From Bimuria novae-zelandiae CBS 107.79 (taxonomy: Eukaryota; Ascomycota; Dothideomycetes; Pleosporales; Didymosphaeriaceae), in NCBI GenBank assembly GCA_010015655.1, contig ML976656.1, forward strand, positions 328,165 through 392,164: a stretch of 64,000 bases of DNA, read 5' to 3'. Positions within the stretch are counted from its first letter, which is position 1, and every line of letters begins with the position of its first letter. The position numbers and the translations under genes were made by a program. Positions 33,607 through 46,417 of this stretch are shown piece after piece. The notes under the pieces are model-generated. The model worked only from the letters and a program-made list of their open reading frames with translations. It was not told the DNA's origin and did not search any database.

Positions 33607-36076
33607 TCATGAAAAGTGTCCCGATCCGTAGGCCACTGCGCCAGAGTGCTTGGGATCGTAGTTGTACTCGTGCTCTGGTGATGAGCCTGTGTAGTAGATC
33701 ATGTCGTCTATATTGCCGGGGAGGGCGTTCGTGCCCGCCGTGTCCTCAGTGACGTTGCTCGAAGCGGAATCAGGTGAAGAATTTGAGATGGTGAGGGTGC
33801 CGAAGATGCCCCGCATCTCGCGAAGATTTTCCGATACTTCATCTTTGGGCGCTGTTGTTCGTTCCTGAATAAAGTCTTTGATTGATCGGATGATCGGTGG
33901 GCAGCCTTCGTCGCCAGGCAGCCACCAATCTGATGGGCCGACGCCCCAACTTCCCAGAAATCTGTTGCGAAGGACTTCAGGGTAGATGTAGCTGCAGGTA
34001 CTGTTAGCAAGACTGCTCATATTGATTAAGCCTCAGGGAAGATCCGACTTGAAATACTGTAGTGAATGCCGTCCACTTACCCCGCACTTTCCACCTTCGC
34101 CAGTGTCCTACGACACCATTGCACTGTTTTGGGATCCTTCGGTAGGAATAGTGTCGAAATCGCGAAAGTAGATTGCGCTTCAATTATGGCTCCAGGAGGG
34201 GCGTCTGGATACTTCCGGATGGCTTCGAACAATTGCGCCGAACGTAATGCCCTCTTGGTCGTTTCCGGGTGCGGGGGTCTCTGCAAAGCCATAGAACTTG
34301 ACAATTCAAACATAAACATGATGCCGAACATGTCAAGGTAAAGATAATTCGAAGTCCAATGGCTTCCTCCCCAAATCAAACCAGGTTCGAAAGCGTTGAC
34401 GATGCTGTTCGGATCTGGTTTTCCAGGGATCGTGTGAACCTTGTGTTTGGGGTTCAGAAGTATGGGGTCAATGTTGCTTTCGAGCGATTTCACTCGCTTG
34501 TCTAGCTGCGGCAATTGGTCCATGAACTCTGCGTCGCTGATGAGCCCTTTGCCCTTCTTGAAAAATAGATCGCTCGACTCTTTGGCAACAAGTCGTGAAA
34601 AGGCAAACCGCTCGTCGTATCGGAGACCTAAGTCGTCCGGATGCGCCCGCGATTCCTTTTCAAAATGCTTGTGCACTGCAACGTACCAATCCCGGCTAAG
34701 GATGGCTTCTTCTCCAGACTGAAAGCCGACGAACAGATCGAAGCGACTGTACCACAGAATTACCTTCAGCAGAAAAGGTGACTGCGTGATTGACTCGGTG
34801 TCGTAAAGCTGTGTCAGCATCTCCTTGGCAGCCTTTTGGTGGCCCATGAGATTGACCCAGTCACCCAACATCTCCTAATCGAAAATTAGCAAAAGCGGAA
34901 TGGTTCAGAACAACACCCGTACCTCGATAGCTGCAAGCTGTAAAATGGTCAGCAGGGTAGACAATTCTTGCTTCTTGGTCTTCATTATGTTTGCACGAAG
35001 CCGCGATATCGATTCGTCGTAGTATTGTAGGAAGGTATGTATGCGGGCGTTCGGTTGACTCAGCGTATGGAAGTAGGCCGCGTATCCCACAACCGCATAC
35101 AGCAGCGGCGGATATTTCATCGCGTGCTCGAGATAGTCGGTATTGAAAAATTTAGACGTGTCGTGTTTCAATGAGTAGTGGTGTGCAGACATGTGGTTCT
35201 TGAAGTAGTCTAAGTAAAATGCAAGATCCTTCCTCAAGACTGGCTTTCCGGTTGCGGCTGACTTCGCGGTAGGATGGCTGCCTTTTCGATGGATCGGTGG
35301 CCGCGTGGGCATTTTGGGCGATTTCAACGAGGCTTCAGTTGACGGCGAAGGGCTTCGATCAAGCGTCAATGCTGGCGTATCGGATGCCTCCCGTCGATCT
35401 TGGCCTTTCTCTTCGACGTCCATATCTTCGTCGTCCTCTTCTTCCTCATCGTCGGGAATTGCAGGGAGTCGTTCTTTTGCATCTTCGTCATGATCCTCCG
35501 GTGATGAACCTTCCGCAGTCGATGATTTTCCTGACCTACGGCTGGGCTTCTGGGTCGAATTAGGGTCAGGATAGATGCACTCGCGATTGCCTTTACGGCA
35601 CCCTGTGATCCAAGTAAGTAAGTTTGTGGGAAGGTTGAAAGAAAAAAAAGAGTGGCACCCACTATCGCAGATGGGGTGCGATTCATCACACTGCGCTTAA
35701 ATTCAGCAATCAATGGTATAACGATATGATTATATTGACCCACCTTGACTCTCCGCTGCCGGCATGTAAAGCATCCACTCCGTGTTCTTCGATGCTTTAC
35801 ATTATCTCCAGGACCCGGGCGCCGCCTAACCCGCGCATTTGGATCTTGGGAAGTATCCATTCCACTGGTTACGTCTTGATATTGGCCCATGAAGGGCTGT
35901 TGCACGAGAGGTTCGGCGTAGTGCGCAAACGGACCGGGCATGTTGTGGTACACGGGGCTCTCAGGTACACCGTGTGTGCCGTCAGGCGCCATGATTGGTG
36001 GGACATGATGAATATTGGGATTGCCGTTATAGTACTGCGGTGGTATGTTTGCATTAGGTGGATAGAAGCCAGACAT
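33607..36076 (-). CDS. Zn2Cys6 (zinc binuclear cluster) transcription factor
   Basis: Nuclear DNA-binding regulator. Five exons: 36076-35744, 35690-35663, 35602-34923, 34874-34081, 33991-33607; 739 aa, frame intact. The zinc cluster is assembled across three exons, including a 28-nt exon. HRRTRSGCFTCRQRRVK is followed by CDESHPICDRCRKGNREC, giving the six cysteines C102, C105, C112, C119, C122 and C129. An acidic patch (DDEEEEDDEDMDVEE) and a Ser/Pro-rich linker follow. A helical fungal-specific middle region comes next, with FYLDYFKNHMSAHHYSL, YPPLLYAVVGYAAYFHTL and EMLGDWVNLMGHQKAAKE. Targets cannot be deduced from sequence. No metabolic cluster adjoins it, so it is more likely a global or distant regulator than a pathway-specific one. 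Confidence 0.92.
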
Positions 36077-36853
36077 GGTGTTACTGCTGCAGAGACAACT
36101 GCGCAGCGAAACGTGGATGGTGGTGACGAGATACTTGCAGCAGTTGAGCCAACGTCATCCGTGTTCGGGGAGGTCTAAGGATTGAACAGGGATGTAAGGA
36201 CGATCGCAGGCGCTTTCAAGAGGGTCCTGCACACGGGCGTCCGGCACGGGTGGTAGTCTGGTAGCGTGTGTTTGAAAAGTGGCCCTGCTGCCAGGCGCCG
36301 TCAGGGCCGTATTTGAGGACGACTGTCAGTACGGGATGGATGATGAGGCTTGCGCTGGTCCCTTGCTAGCTCGACAATCGAGACCCCCGTCGGCATTTAA
36401 ACAACACCTGAGAGTCTCGACGCTGACCTTGCGCAAGGTGAGGCTGCGGCGCCGCAGCACAGAGGCAGCCGTGGGAAGCAGGAGGTGGAGGCAGTCTGAA
36501 ACCAAGTGGTGGTGCTCCCAACGACGGCGGGACACAGCAGCAGCAGAGGTTGTGCTCAAAGAGTATGCTTGTGCTTGTGACAGAAGCCGTGTATCTCAAA
36601 TGGCAAGTCAGCCAGGAGGGAGCACTGATGATGATATTATGCAGACACGCTCTTCATCCGGCCTCAGTCCACAGGTGCTGCTGAGATGGGCGCGGGGTGG
36701 AGGAATACCCTGGCTCCACCATGCAAAGAAAGAACAAAGCGTGCCCTTTGGCCTCAGTCAGTGCGCTCACTCGAACATTGCCTGATCCGAGCCGGACGAT
36801 TCCGCCTTCCCGCGCCCATGTTAGCGCACGCAGCCATCACGGGCAGCGCTATA
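36077..36853. other. Promoter side of the transcription factor gene and gene-free DNA
   Basis: About 0.8 kb up to the transposon end. Open frames occur on both strands over 36279-36785 but have no start context or motif. No supported gene. Confidence 0.4.
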
Positions 36854-36903
36854 CTGTGGTATCAGGCAAAAGTGAGGTGAGTGGCCCGCGCACAGCAGGG
36901 ATG
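36854..36903 (+). repeat. Left terminal inverted repeat of the mariner element
   Basis: About 50 bp matching the reverse complement of 38121-38170; the first 42 bases are identical, then two mismatches occur near the inner end. Confidence 0.9.
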
Positions 36904-38120
36904 CCTGACTCGATACAAAACGGACGCCACTAAACAGAAATACCATTAGCTCTATGTAATTTATATGATAATGCTTGTACCTCTGTCGTGTGCTGTCCAC
37001 CACAACATCACCACAATGTCTCCCCCATTAACACCAACTCGTCGATACCTCACTCGCGACTAACGCCTCCAGATACGCACCTTATGTCTAGCTAGGCACA
37101 CTTACCTATTTATTACTAACCTTCTTAAGGTCTTAAAGAGATAAGTTACCTGCGTAATTACTAGCGTATACGTTACGCTAAAGAAGCGTATTAATTATTT
37201 ACCCTCCCTTATAAATAAATAAGTAGACTAGCTTAAAGAATTTATTAAATTCTTTTAAAAGGGGAGGTAAATAAGTTTCCTACGTCTTATAAAGGATCCC
37301 TTTACTTACTAGGGCGTTAGTAAATACGTAATTTAAAATACTATATAAAGTAAGGGGTATACTTGCCGCGTTACTCTTGCTAAGCCTCCTTTTACTAAAA
37401 AGAATTATTAGCTACGCCTCGCGTAGGTAAAAGCTTACGCTAACTAGTCTCCTTAGTAGTAGTATATAATCCTCTAAAGTAATAAAACTTAGGTAACTAG
37501 TAGCTAGCATCGTAAAAAGTAGGTTACTAGGCGCCTTAAAGAGGAATTAGATCCCTTTTATATTATTAAGAAACTACGTAAGAAGCGTAGCTAAATGTTC
37601 TAGGGTTACTTCTTAGATACGACGAAGGGGCTGTTAGTGTTCTAAAAAAAGGAATAGAAGAGTATTAATAAGAAGAGCTATTATAAGAGAGTTATACCTC
37701 TTATTTATAGATAGCTACGCCTTAATTTATATTTTTAATTTATATAAGATAGTGCTCCTAGGCACGCTGCTACTTATATAATTAAAAAACTTTAATTAAG
37801 AGGAATTTACCCTATCTTTTAGCTAGCGTTCTCGCTAAATCTTAACCTAATTAAGGTAGTGTAGAATAAGATAAAGAATTATATTAAGTAGTATTATCTT
37901 AATCTACTTAGGGGTAAGTAGTGTATATATAGCTAGCTACGTGATATTATATAGGAAGCGTAGGACTTAATTAAAAGTAAAGTATTTAGGGAGCTTATTA
38001 AGAGCATGCTAGCTAGATGCTAGGCTATAATTAATGCAAAAGGTAGTCACACTAGGTACTAAAATTTATACATAAAAGAGGACAAGCGTGCGAAATTTAC
38101 ATGGCTCGGCATCTTGGCGA

Positions 38121-38170
38121 CACCCCTGTTGTGCGCGGGCCACTCACCTCACTTTTGCCTGATACCACAG
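38121..38170 (-). repeat. Right terminal inverted repeat of the mariner element
   Basis: Reverse-complement partner of 36854-36903, followed by TA at 38171-38172. Confidence 0.9.
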
Positions 38171-38172
38171 TA

Positions 38173-41100
38173 GAACGTCTCCTAAGGTCCACTTTGATGA
38201 ATGCTGCGACGTCCAGGGAGCAAGGCAAGCCTCGAGTGCCTTTCTGGGAGCAGCCCTCTGGCCCTGGCGCCAGTCTGCCGTATCCTGGGCGATGATCGCA
38301 GTGTTGACCGCACCGCGGCCCCATCGGAGGTGCGCCATTCGCGCTGGCCGTGGCGCCTAAAGACAGGATCACCTTTGCAACAATCCGGGTGGGGCCAAGA
38401 CAGAGAGATGACAGCAGCACGGGAGGAGAGTTTAACTGGGAAGTGCAAGGGACGTGATGCCGCGATGGCAGCGAATGGGCATGACATAGAGCGGATAGCA
38501 CCACGGCACTTGCTTAGTCTTCGCACTGCGCGCGCCACCTCCATGTCCCTTACTCGACACGGCGTGAGGGCGCCTGCAAAGGTTCCCTTTGCTATAGCCA
38601 GAGCGCACGCCCAAAGCGGTGCGAGCGCCGATGCAGGATGTCTTCAATAATAAATAATTCCGCTGCGTCCAGAGATATTCTGAGCCCACCCAAGACGGCT
38701 AGCCCGGCAGCCCGTTTAGCCAGTCTACGTCTACAACGCCATCCGCCTGCGGTTGCAGTGCAGTGACAGACGTTGATGGCGGCAGAGGCAAAAGCACGAA
38801 GAAGCAAAGTGCAAAGTAAGCCTGGGTTCGGACCGCCCACAGCATGCAGCCCAATCAACGCACGGTTCCGCCCTGGAGTTCCCAGCACTGTGGGTGAGCT
38901 GCAGCATGACTATCTCCAATGCCTCAGCAGCAGCAGCCACTGTCCCATCTACCGACGCGTCAATCTGCGCGGATCCAGCACGGCGTCTGCATCCTGCCGC
39001 ATTGAGACAGCTTGCAGATTGTTGGGGCGTGCATAGCACACGCTGTGAGCGTTGAAACCGCAATTCAAGACACCCGACCATGGCGCTCTCATCTCCATTG
39101 CATTTCCACCCTGCCAGCCGCGTTGTGGAGAAGAACTGAATCAATAGCAGCTCGGCAACCACACGCCCAGGGATCCTGCAATTTCTCTCGTGTGCCACCG
39201 GCAATGAGTCTCTGTCGTAGAGTTACAGTGGGGTCCACTCTGCCCAGGTGTGAATGCATGGTCAAGGCATCCAGCAGTAGATGCTGCACCTTGATACTAG
39301 CGTCCCACGGCAGACACAGGAAGTACTTCCGCTGCAGCGTAAGTGGTGCATTAATTGAGGGTCCGAGAGAACGAGTGTGCTGCCCGACGTGAACGGCCCG
39401 TGACGACGGCCTTGCACCATCCAGCACAGGCAACTTCAATCTCCATGATCGTGCCGCCCCGCCGAATGGACAATGCCGATGGCGGCTTGAAGAAGCACTG
39501 GTACCCTGGAAATGTCCGGGAGCCACAGCAGTTACGACTTGCGGGCCGTCGTGCGAGACCGCCGTGCACCTGCAGGAGAACATACCTCCCTATCTGTAAG
39601 GCCATGCCGAGAAGACATAGATTCCCTAGTGCTCTAATTCTCCAGCGCATTCAGATGCCGAACGCCCTACGCATATCAAGCTCCGTCTGTACCGGATGGC
39701 CAAGAAGCCATTCCGACGTTGTGGTTGAGCCCCACGTGCCCTCAGGGCTTGAACCCTGCCCCACCACTTTGTGAGACCCATCGATCGACCTTGAAACACG
39801 CAACTGGATGCGCAACTGAAACGAACTCCCTCGTCTGTTTGTCTGTGTGTCACCGTCGACTGCACGACATCGCCCGCGGCAACATGTCACGGCCTGCTGA
39901 TGAACGCTCGCTGCTAGACCTCTCTACCCTACCTATTATTGCACTGTACAGCGTCACGGTGCGTCCGCAGGCGGTGGCGCACGACGATCGGTGTAGAGCC
40001 AAGGTGTCCGCTGTTGGTGACGGACTGTCACGCCCGGATTCGATTGTCCAGAGCAAAGCTACAGGCATACCGGTGGAGTGAGCTCGGGATCGGAATTGGA
40101 CATCTCATACGCAATGCCGCGGATGACCAATAGCAGAAGCTACCGCCCACCCACTTTCCAAGTCCAGTAGCCCTTGCTCACGTATGGCATTATCCATGAA
40201 CATGTCGACCATCGCAAGGAACATCAGATGGCAGGCCTCCATCATCATCATGAGGTACAGCATTGAGTGTCGTCCTTCACTTTGCGTTGCCGTGTTAGGC
40301 GATCACAGCATCCTCAACGATCAAGTGACAGTACGCCATCCTCCGACGTCAGAAGTGCAAGTTACATCAAGACTCACGCCCACTATCCAAGGCACAATCC
40401 AAGTTTCATACCAATAGAGTTTGCGATTGACAGCTTGTGCAACGCCATTGTACCCTTCGTATTGCCATACGATTTGTTACCAGGATATGGGGGCTCGCTG
40501 ACTGCATTATCAAGTACATAGGAATACCGTACCTCCAAGAGGGTATAGCGCAACTGCACTTGGCGGGCGGTGAGTATACCGGAGCAGGTCTCCGGTCGAC
40601 CCACAGAGTCGCTCAGGGTTGTGAACGGGAGATGGTACGTGTCCGAAATCGAAGCTCCTTCGAACCGTTCTCTGCACTATGCTCTTCCACGGGCCCTTGA
40701 AGCTATCCATTCTTCGCGATAGTATCCCTATATACTACCCTTTCGAGTAGCATTGCCGTTGCGACAAAAGCGGCAGAAGCCGCCCTAGTACGCTTTATAT
40801 CAAAATCTGTGGAGTCGGTGATAGACATTCTCCAAGATTCATCTCCATCACCGCACAGCTACCCATTTCAAGTTTAGCTATCACACCTCCATCACACAAT
40901 CAGCAGATCCTATCTCACGATTGCGTTCGCATCCCGTGCTGCTCCTCATCGACCCGCTACTGTCCCCATCGCATCCTTTCCACGAACTTCGCAATTCCGC
41001 CCGCACGCACCCTCATGCTCCTCCTTTCGGCACATCCCCGTCCACTAGAACGCCGTAACGCTTTCTGGAAAAAGCTCTCGAGTCACAATCCGTCACCTTA

Positions 41101-42658
41101 ACCTCGTCATTTCGGCCCGCCGACCAGTCCACCGTGCGAAGAAGTTCTAGAAGGAGAACATCCCAACCCCGCGAGATCCCACACCAAACGCCTTCTGGAA
41201 GCATTCCCGGGCGCTTTCGCGCAAACCTCTCCATCCATCCCACCTGTCACCCGCGCCTTCACGCATCCTTCAACCTCGCCGCCCGCGGGAGGGAGCATCC
41301 CGACAGCGCTAGCACCCCGGTAATTATTCTTCTCGAATGCCGGCCGGTCGGCCGCCCCGCGTGCCAACGCTGTCGACAAGTTACAACCTCCATGCCACAC
41401 ACCAGCTCCTGGGCGCCCACCGCATCCGGGCAAAACCTATAAAATGCCAACACAGATCTCCAGCGGTGCTCATTTCCTGCGTTGCTCCACGGAACCCTAC
41501 GCGCCTGGAAAGGCACAGTTGCCAGGATCCTGGATACTCTGTTCCCGTGGGTTCACCAGGGCCTGACTATGCCCTTGTTCTGCACTGACCCTGAGCACCT
41601 GCACGCATCACGCACCTCTACGCACAGCACAGACCCTCCAGTCCACCACATTCCGCACTCCCCACCATCCAGCATGAACCTGTTAATCAGCTTACCAAAC
41701 AGCCCACTGAAAACGGTACGTGCGGCGAAGTACGTCCCCGCTCCCCTGCCCTTCTACAATCGTAAAGGAGAAGAAGAATGGTACGATAAATTCATATGTT
41801 CGGTCCATCCGGGACCACCGGCTAAAACCCTGTCAGTATGCATGCACGCATACAGTACCCGTACCTTACCTGGGTACCCAGCTCGCAACCATGAATTCAT
41901 CCAAAGTTTCGGTTCTTGTTCTGCTCTGTGCGGGTATGCACACCGCACGCCCAGCGGGTAGCCGCGGCTCTCGCGGTTACCTCTTCAGTCTGCCGTCACT
42001 TTTTCCTTCTGCTTCTCTCACTCTCACGCCGCACTCCAAACTTCCGTCAGTCACTTGTGCTCATACGCTTCTCACTTCATTCGCTATAAACGCCGCACAT
42101 TTATCAAATACTGTATTCCCCCCCTCCCCTCCTCCCAGACAAAGAGGGCCACGCATATTCACGAAAAAGACCTTCCAATGTGATAAGGAAACTCGTAGCA
42201 GTCGTGCTCATTCATTCCATGCAAATCCCTTACCCATTCGCCGTGGATATAACCTCCCTAAACACATGGTGTCAACCACACGCTACCAAAATGCCCACGA
42301 AAAGATCCCGCATTTCCCAGCTCCATATCCACGGATGAATTCAGCCTGTCATCCCGCCTAATATCAGGGGTGTGGATTGTTGCCTTCCCCCCCAAAACCC
42401 GAGTAAACGCCGGACGCTATCATCAGAAAGCTCGAGATTAAAATAGCTTTGAGTGCTAGGGGAGCACGTGAGTAAAGGGTTTGGTCTGTCTCTTTGCGGA
42501 CGGGCGACGGGTCGTTGCCGAATTTATCCAACGAGCGGACCAGTACCGCCGACGGGGTCGAGCGCCGGTACTTATATAAGTTGAAATATTGCGCTAGGGT
42601 AGGACACGCATAAAGGTCACATATGGAAATCAGAATGGGGTATCGCAGACGAATATTC
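38173..42658. other. Long gene-free stretch, about 4.5 kb
   Basis: Base composition is normal, but no open frame has motif or convincing coding character. The longest (for example 38731-39204 minus, 41720-42361 plus) overlap frames on other strands. It may hold decayed repeats; I could not name a family. The left part adjoins the mariner element and the right part adjoins the RING gene's 3' end. Confidence 0.5.
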
Positions 42659-44868
42659 TTATGCAGCAGGTTGGGCAGACGTCGTGGTGGTGAGGTTCGG
42701 ATCGAGGTCTGGATTCGTTACTTGCAGGGAGCCGGCAGGCTTCTCGTCGACTCCTTGAGCTCGGCACAGAGGACATGAATTGCGGCCAGTTGTCAACCAC
42801 TGCTTTGCGTTAGAGAATTGCGTTAGAATCGACTCATGCTAAATGCACGCATCGGGCTCACCTGGTCGATGCAAGGCCTGTGGAACAGGTGCCCGCATTT
42901 GATAAGTCTTCGGACCTCCTCGTCGACCTCGAAATCGCACAAGCAGACCAGACAGCGCGTATCGCTAGAAAGGGCAACGGTGTCACTCCCTCCCTCGGTT
43001 TCCGCGACCAAAGATCCGTCTCGCATGCGGATCCTAAATAGCCCTGGTGCAGAGGCAACATCGTCCTCGCTTGCCACTGGCGGTTTCGCAGGTCCTAAGA
43101 GAGTTGATAGCAGGAGCATATCCTCATACGTGGGAGAATCTGTGAAGAGGCTGGGTGTGGTGAGGATGGGGTGATTTTCGGGGTAGCTGCCACCGAGGAC
43201 ATAGATGATCCAACTTCTAGAGCCTTCACCAGGGTTGTTGTCAGGCTCGACCACACCATTCCTGCGAGACGAGCCTGAGCCGAATCTAGTGAAGTCGGAC
43301 TCGCTCAGTCGGCGCTGGCGAGGCGTGCGGCGGTGCACTGCAGGTTCTTCTGTGGTCGGCTCCAGCCCAGATCCGGTAGCACGACGAATGAAACTACCTC
43401 GACGGGACGATGCAGAGGATTGGACAGTCGGAGAAGGTGGTGAAGTTGTGAGTGTTGGGGTTGTTGCGCCGGAGGAGACTGCAGAAAGGCCAGAGCTAGC
43501 TGGCGTAGAAGGAGGGGGAAGAGGGCCAGCTGGGGAGTCGCTCATGGCAGACCACGGGCGTGGTCGTGCCGAACGATATCTCTGGTTGTCGTAGCTGACT
43601 GGAGGGTTGTTCATACCTCCCATAGATGCCCTTCGCCGGTGACTGAATCTCGTGGTATTGGGCGGTTGGCGTGCCCAACCATCCGTGGGTTCGTCTCCAG
43701 GCGACGATGCAGGAGTGGGAAAGCTCGACAAGGCGTCTAGGAAAGGAGGAATGTTGTCGTCTCGTTCGGTGCCACTGCCAGGGCTGATAGACCTAATACC
43801 AACTATGATGATGGGCACCATCCTGCCGTCGCCTTCATCGTCATCACCACTGTTCGGACCACGACCGTCCCGTGTTGCCGTGTCCGTGTCTGTCTGCTCG
43901 TTCCCGCTTGAGGACCCGAACCTGAACATTCTGAAGAAGTTGAGCGGCTGTGGATTCCCACCAGGAGCATCGCTTCCCTCGTCATTGTTGGCGCTGTTAC
44001 CGCTTTGTCTCAAGGCTGATGCTATCCTTCCATTCTGCAGTGCCTGCAAGAAGCTATCAAAGGTGCCATCCTCACCATCGCCCGCGACGTTCCGGGCCTC
44101 GGACACAGCGCGATGGTCGTCCCCCATCAGCGAGGCTGCTGTCGCAGCCGCCGCAACCGACAGCAGGCGCGAGAGCATGGCCGCCTGATCCTCTTCTCTC
44201 CTTATGGGCGAGCGTCGCCGGCGCAGCGAGTTTGTCATATTTCTCAGGCCTCGGTCAGGTCGGAAAGACGGGAGCATGGACGAGGCCCTGCTATCTCGTC
44301 TGGCCGGGCTCAGCCGCGGCAACGGCGAGTTTGAAGACGCGTTGCTCGTGCTGCCTGTGAGCTCTTCAAAGCTGAGATCAAGCGCAGAAGGCACCTGGAC
44401 CCGAGGCAGATATGGGCTGCGCTCGTAGCCGGTGCTTGTGGTGTGCCGGTGTCTGAAGCGCTCGATGCGCGGCGAGGAAGTGGCGCGTTCAAGGGGTGTG
44501 GGATCGGATCCGCCGTCCCGTGATCTGCTGGATATGCGTCTGTGGAGGAGCCCTGACATGGAACTGAGCGACGAGCGGGCCCTCGTCATCCGCGAGGGGC
44601 GGCGCTGCAGGCCGCTGCTGACGGGGCTGGCCACGGCGGTCGAGCGGGCGTCGTCGTGCTCATGGTGCGTCGTGAGGATGTTGAGAGGGTTGAAGCGCTG
44701 CGACAGAGGACGCGCAGAGGGGCCGCGCTGTACCATCTCGGAGACGGTGCTGCTGTCAGCCTGTGCCCGACCCATGGACGAAGGCGCCCACGAAGCCGGG
44801 CGGAGCGTCCTACGCGGCGGCGGCGGCGGCGGCGGCTCTTGCGTACCGCGCGAACTGGCCTGACCCAT
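42659..44868 (-). CDS. RING-H2 finger protein, probable E3 ubiquitin ligase
   Basis: Two exons (44868-42862 and 42799-42659), 715 aa. A C3H2C3 RING lies at about 639-681 and is completed only by the second exon: CLVCLCDFEVDEEVRRLIKC, then GHLFHRPCIDQ joined to WLTTGRNSCPLCR. Such domains recruit E2 enzymes for ubiquitin transfer. The rest is long, Ser/Arg/Pro-rich and probably disordered, with LSRLLSVAAAATAASLMGD as one hydrophobic island. I chose the ATG at 44868; upstream the frame begins only with TTG. The chosen start gives MGQASSRG, which fits the N-myristoylation pattern (Gly2, Ser6), suggesting membrane tethering. The final tail is rich in Thr and Ala. Substrates are unknown. It is divergent from RRN11 with a 382-bp gap. 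Confidence 0.88.
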
Positions 44869-45250
44869 CTTCAACGTTGCCAGCCAGGCACGAGCTGGCG
44901 GCGGGGGAGGAGGGATACGGGTAAGGAAGGGGGGAGCAAGCAGTGCAGTGGCGTTACTCGTGAGGCTCTCTCCCCATATCAGTGATGTATGCAGGTGCAA
45001 TCCGCCAAGGAAGGCGTCGCGGGCGTTAGTCAGTCACGGGCGTGGAGAAAGCTGCTAGCTTCACCGAGCTGAGCATGAGAAAGTTCCAGCTTGCGCAACC
45101 CGGAGAAAGGAACCATGGAATCACCCAGGCCGGCTTTGCTTTGCAATCCGCCATTACTCTACTGCGCCTTTACCTCCCGCTTACAACCTACGGCTGCGCC
45201 TGCCTTTACAGCACAGTGCTGCTTCGCGCCTGCCGCCTTGGCTGCCAAAC
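44869..45250. promoter_or_regulatory. Shared divergent promoter region, RING gene and RRN11
   Basis: The two genes start 382 bp apart and point away from each other, so this interval must carry both promoters. I see no specific site that I can name. Confidence 0.55.
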
Positions 45251-46417
45251 ATGCACCACTTTGCTACGCCGCTGCGGCCATCCCAGCACACTAGCCTCTC
45301 GTTACGCGCCAGCCAGTACAAACGCAAGCGCGTCGATGACAGCGCAGACGACCACGATGGACTGGACGACGACGCGAACAGCGGCTTTCACTCAGACTCC
45401 CAGTCAGCTCCGCTAAACCTGGCATCTACTGATGCGTTTCAAATTCCTGCATCGCCGTTTCCTCACGTTTCGCCTAGAGTATCGCGAGGCCCGTACTACA
45501 CCGCCGCCAACGTCCAACAGGAGCTTGCCGGCCTGAGTCCTGCTCTCTTTGCTCCTGACACCGCTTCCAAACACCAGCCAGTTGCTTCTCAACATGACGC
45601 TTCCGCTCTAAGGACGAAGCATCTCCACGTATTGAACACCGTAATGCACCGCTGTCTGCTTGAGGGAGATTACGATCGTGCATCAAGAGCATGGGGCATG
45701 ATCTTGAGGACGCAAGCTCATGGCAAGTCAATTGAGCCACGGCATAACGGCCTATGGGGACTTGGAGCCGAACTATTACTGCGTAGAAAGGAAAACCAGG
45801 AAAACCAGAACAGCCAGGCTGACGACGAGGATGTCTTCTCAGACGAGGGTTTCCAGCTTGCGAGGGATTACTACGAGCGCCTGATACTCCAATACCCCTT
45901 CCGAGTATTCCAGCCCCACACTGTCAACGCCACTACTTTCTACCCGCCCTTGTTCTCCGTCTGGATCATGCAGGTGCTCGAGAGGAGCAGGCGAATGAGG
46001 CGACGTCGCAGACAGACACGTGACGATGTATCCGATGCTGACATCTCCATGGACGAGGGCACCATCATGTCATCGGAAGAGAGGCGTACTCTTGAAGCTG
46101 ACATACAGCGCGAAGAGCTAACAGGTGCACGCGAGATCTGTCAGAGACTTGACGAACTCGTGCAATCACCACCGTTCGACAAGAATACGCAGTTGCTTAT
46201 ACTCCGAGGGCACGTCGGTTATTGGATCAGCGACATTCTGGTTGGCAGGACAGCGACGCAGGAGCAAGACGATGATGCGGACTACGGTTCGGACGGTATC
46301 GAAGACGAGGCCTTAACGCTCGAAAAGATGGTGAATCGCTCCGAAATTGCTCGAGAAAAGGAAGCAGCCGACGAGTTCTTTGAGCGTGCCTCGCAGATCA
46401 CCAATGAGCCTTCATAA
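45251..46417 (+). CDS. RRN11: RNA polymerase I-specific initiation factor Rrn11-like
   Basis: Subunit of the core factor that recruits RNA polymerase I to the rDNA promoter in the nucleolus. Single exon, 388 aa, ATG to TAA. The N-terminus has a basic/acidic stretch (YKRKRVDDSADDHDGLDDDA). The core has LHVLNTVMHRCLLEGDYDRA and SRAWGMILRTQ, the TPR-like helical repeat typical of Rrn11, then LARDYYERLILQYPFRVFQP and FYPPLFSVWIMQVLER. The C-terminal third is charged (RRMRRRRRQTRDD; ADEFFERASQITNEPS). Yeast Rrn11 is longer (about 507 aa), but filamentous fungal versions are shorter. Sequence divergence in this family is high, so the call rests on the repeat region and overall organisation. Confidence 0.8.
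   Translation: MHHFATPLRPSQHTSLSLRASQYKRKRVDDSADDHDGLDDDANSGFHSDSQSAPLNLASTDAFQIPASPFPHVSPRVSRGPYYTAANVQQELAGLSPALFAPDTASKHQPVASQHDASALRTKHLHVLNTVMHRCLLEGDYDRASRAWGMILRTQAHGKSIEPRHNGLWGLGAELLLRRKENQENQNSQADDEDVFSDEGFQLARDYYERLILQYPFRVFQPHTVNATTFYPPLFSVWIMQVLERSRRMRRRRRQTRDDVSDADISMDEGTIMSSEERRTLEADIQREELTGAREICQRLDELVQSPPFDKNTQLLILRGHVGYWISDILVGRTATQEQDDDADYGSDGIEDEALTLEKMVNRSEIAREKEAADEFFERASQITNEPS

Larger units (their letters stand above)
36854..38170 (+). mobile_element. Decayed Tc1/mariner-type DNA transposon
   Basis: Inverted repeats of over 40 identical bases mark both ends: CTGTGGTATCAGGCAAAAGT... at 36854 and its reverse complement ending ...GATACCACAG at 38170. Each end is flanked by TA, the expected Tc1/mariner target duplication (36852-36853 and 38171-38172). 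The 1.3-kb interior is AT-rich, unlike the repeats. On the plus strand between about 37600 and 37980, fragments of a DDE transposase can still be read despite stops: YFLDTTKGLLVF, QDSA-RHAA, then a stretch resembling the IYPIFWPAFSPNLNPIE-VWNKIK motif of pogo/Fot-type transposases. Stop codons and missing start show it cannot make its own transposase. The contrast of near-perfect ends and an A+T-shifted body fits RIP acting on CpA sites. Confidence 0.88.
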
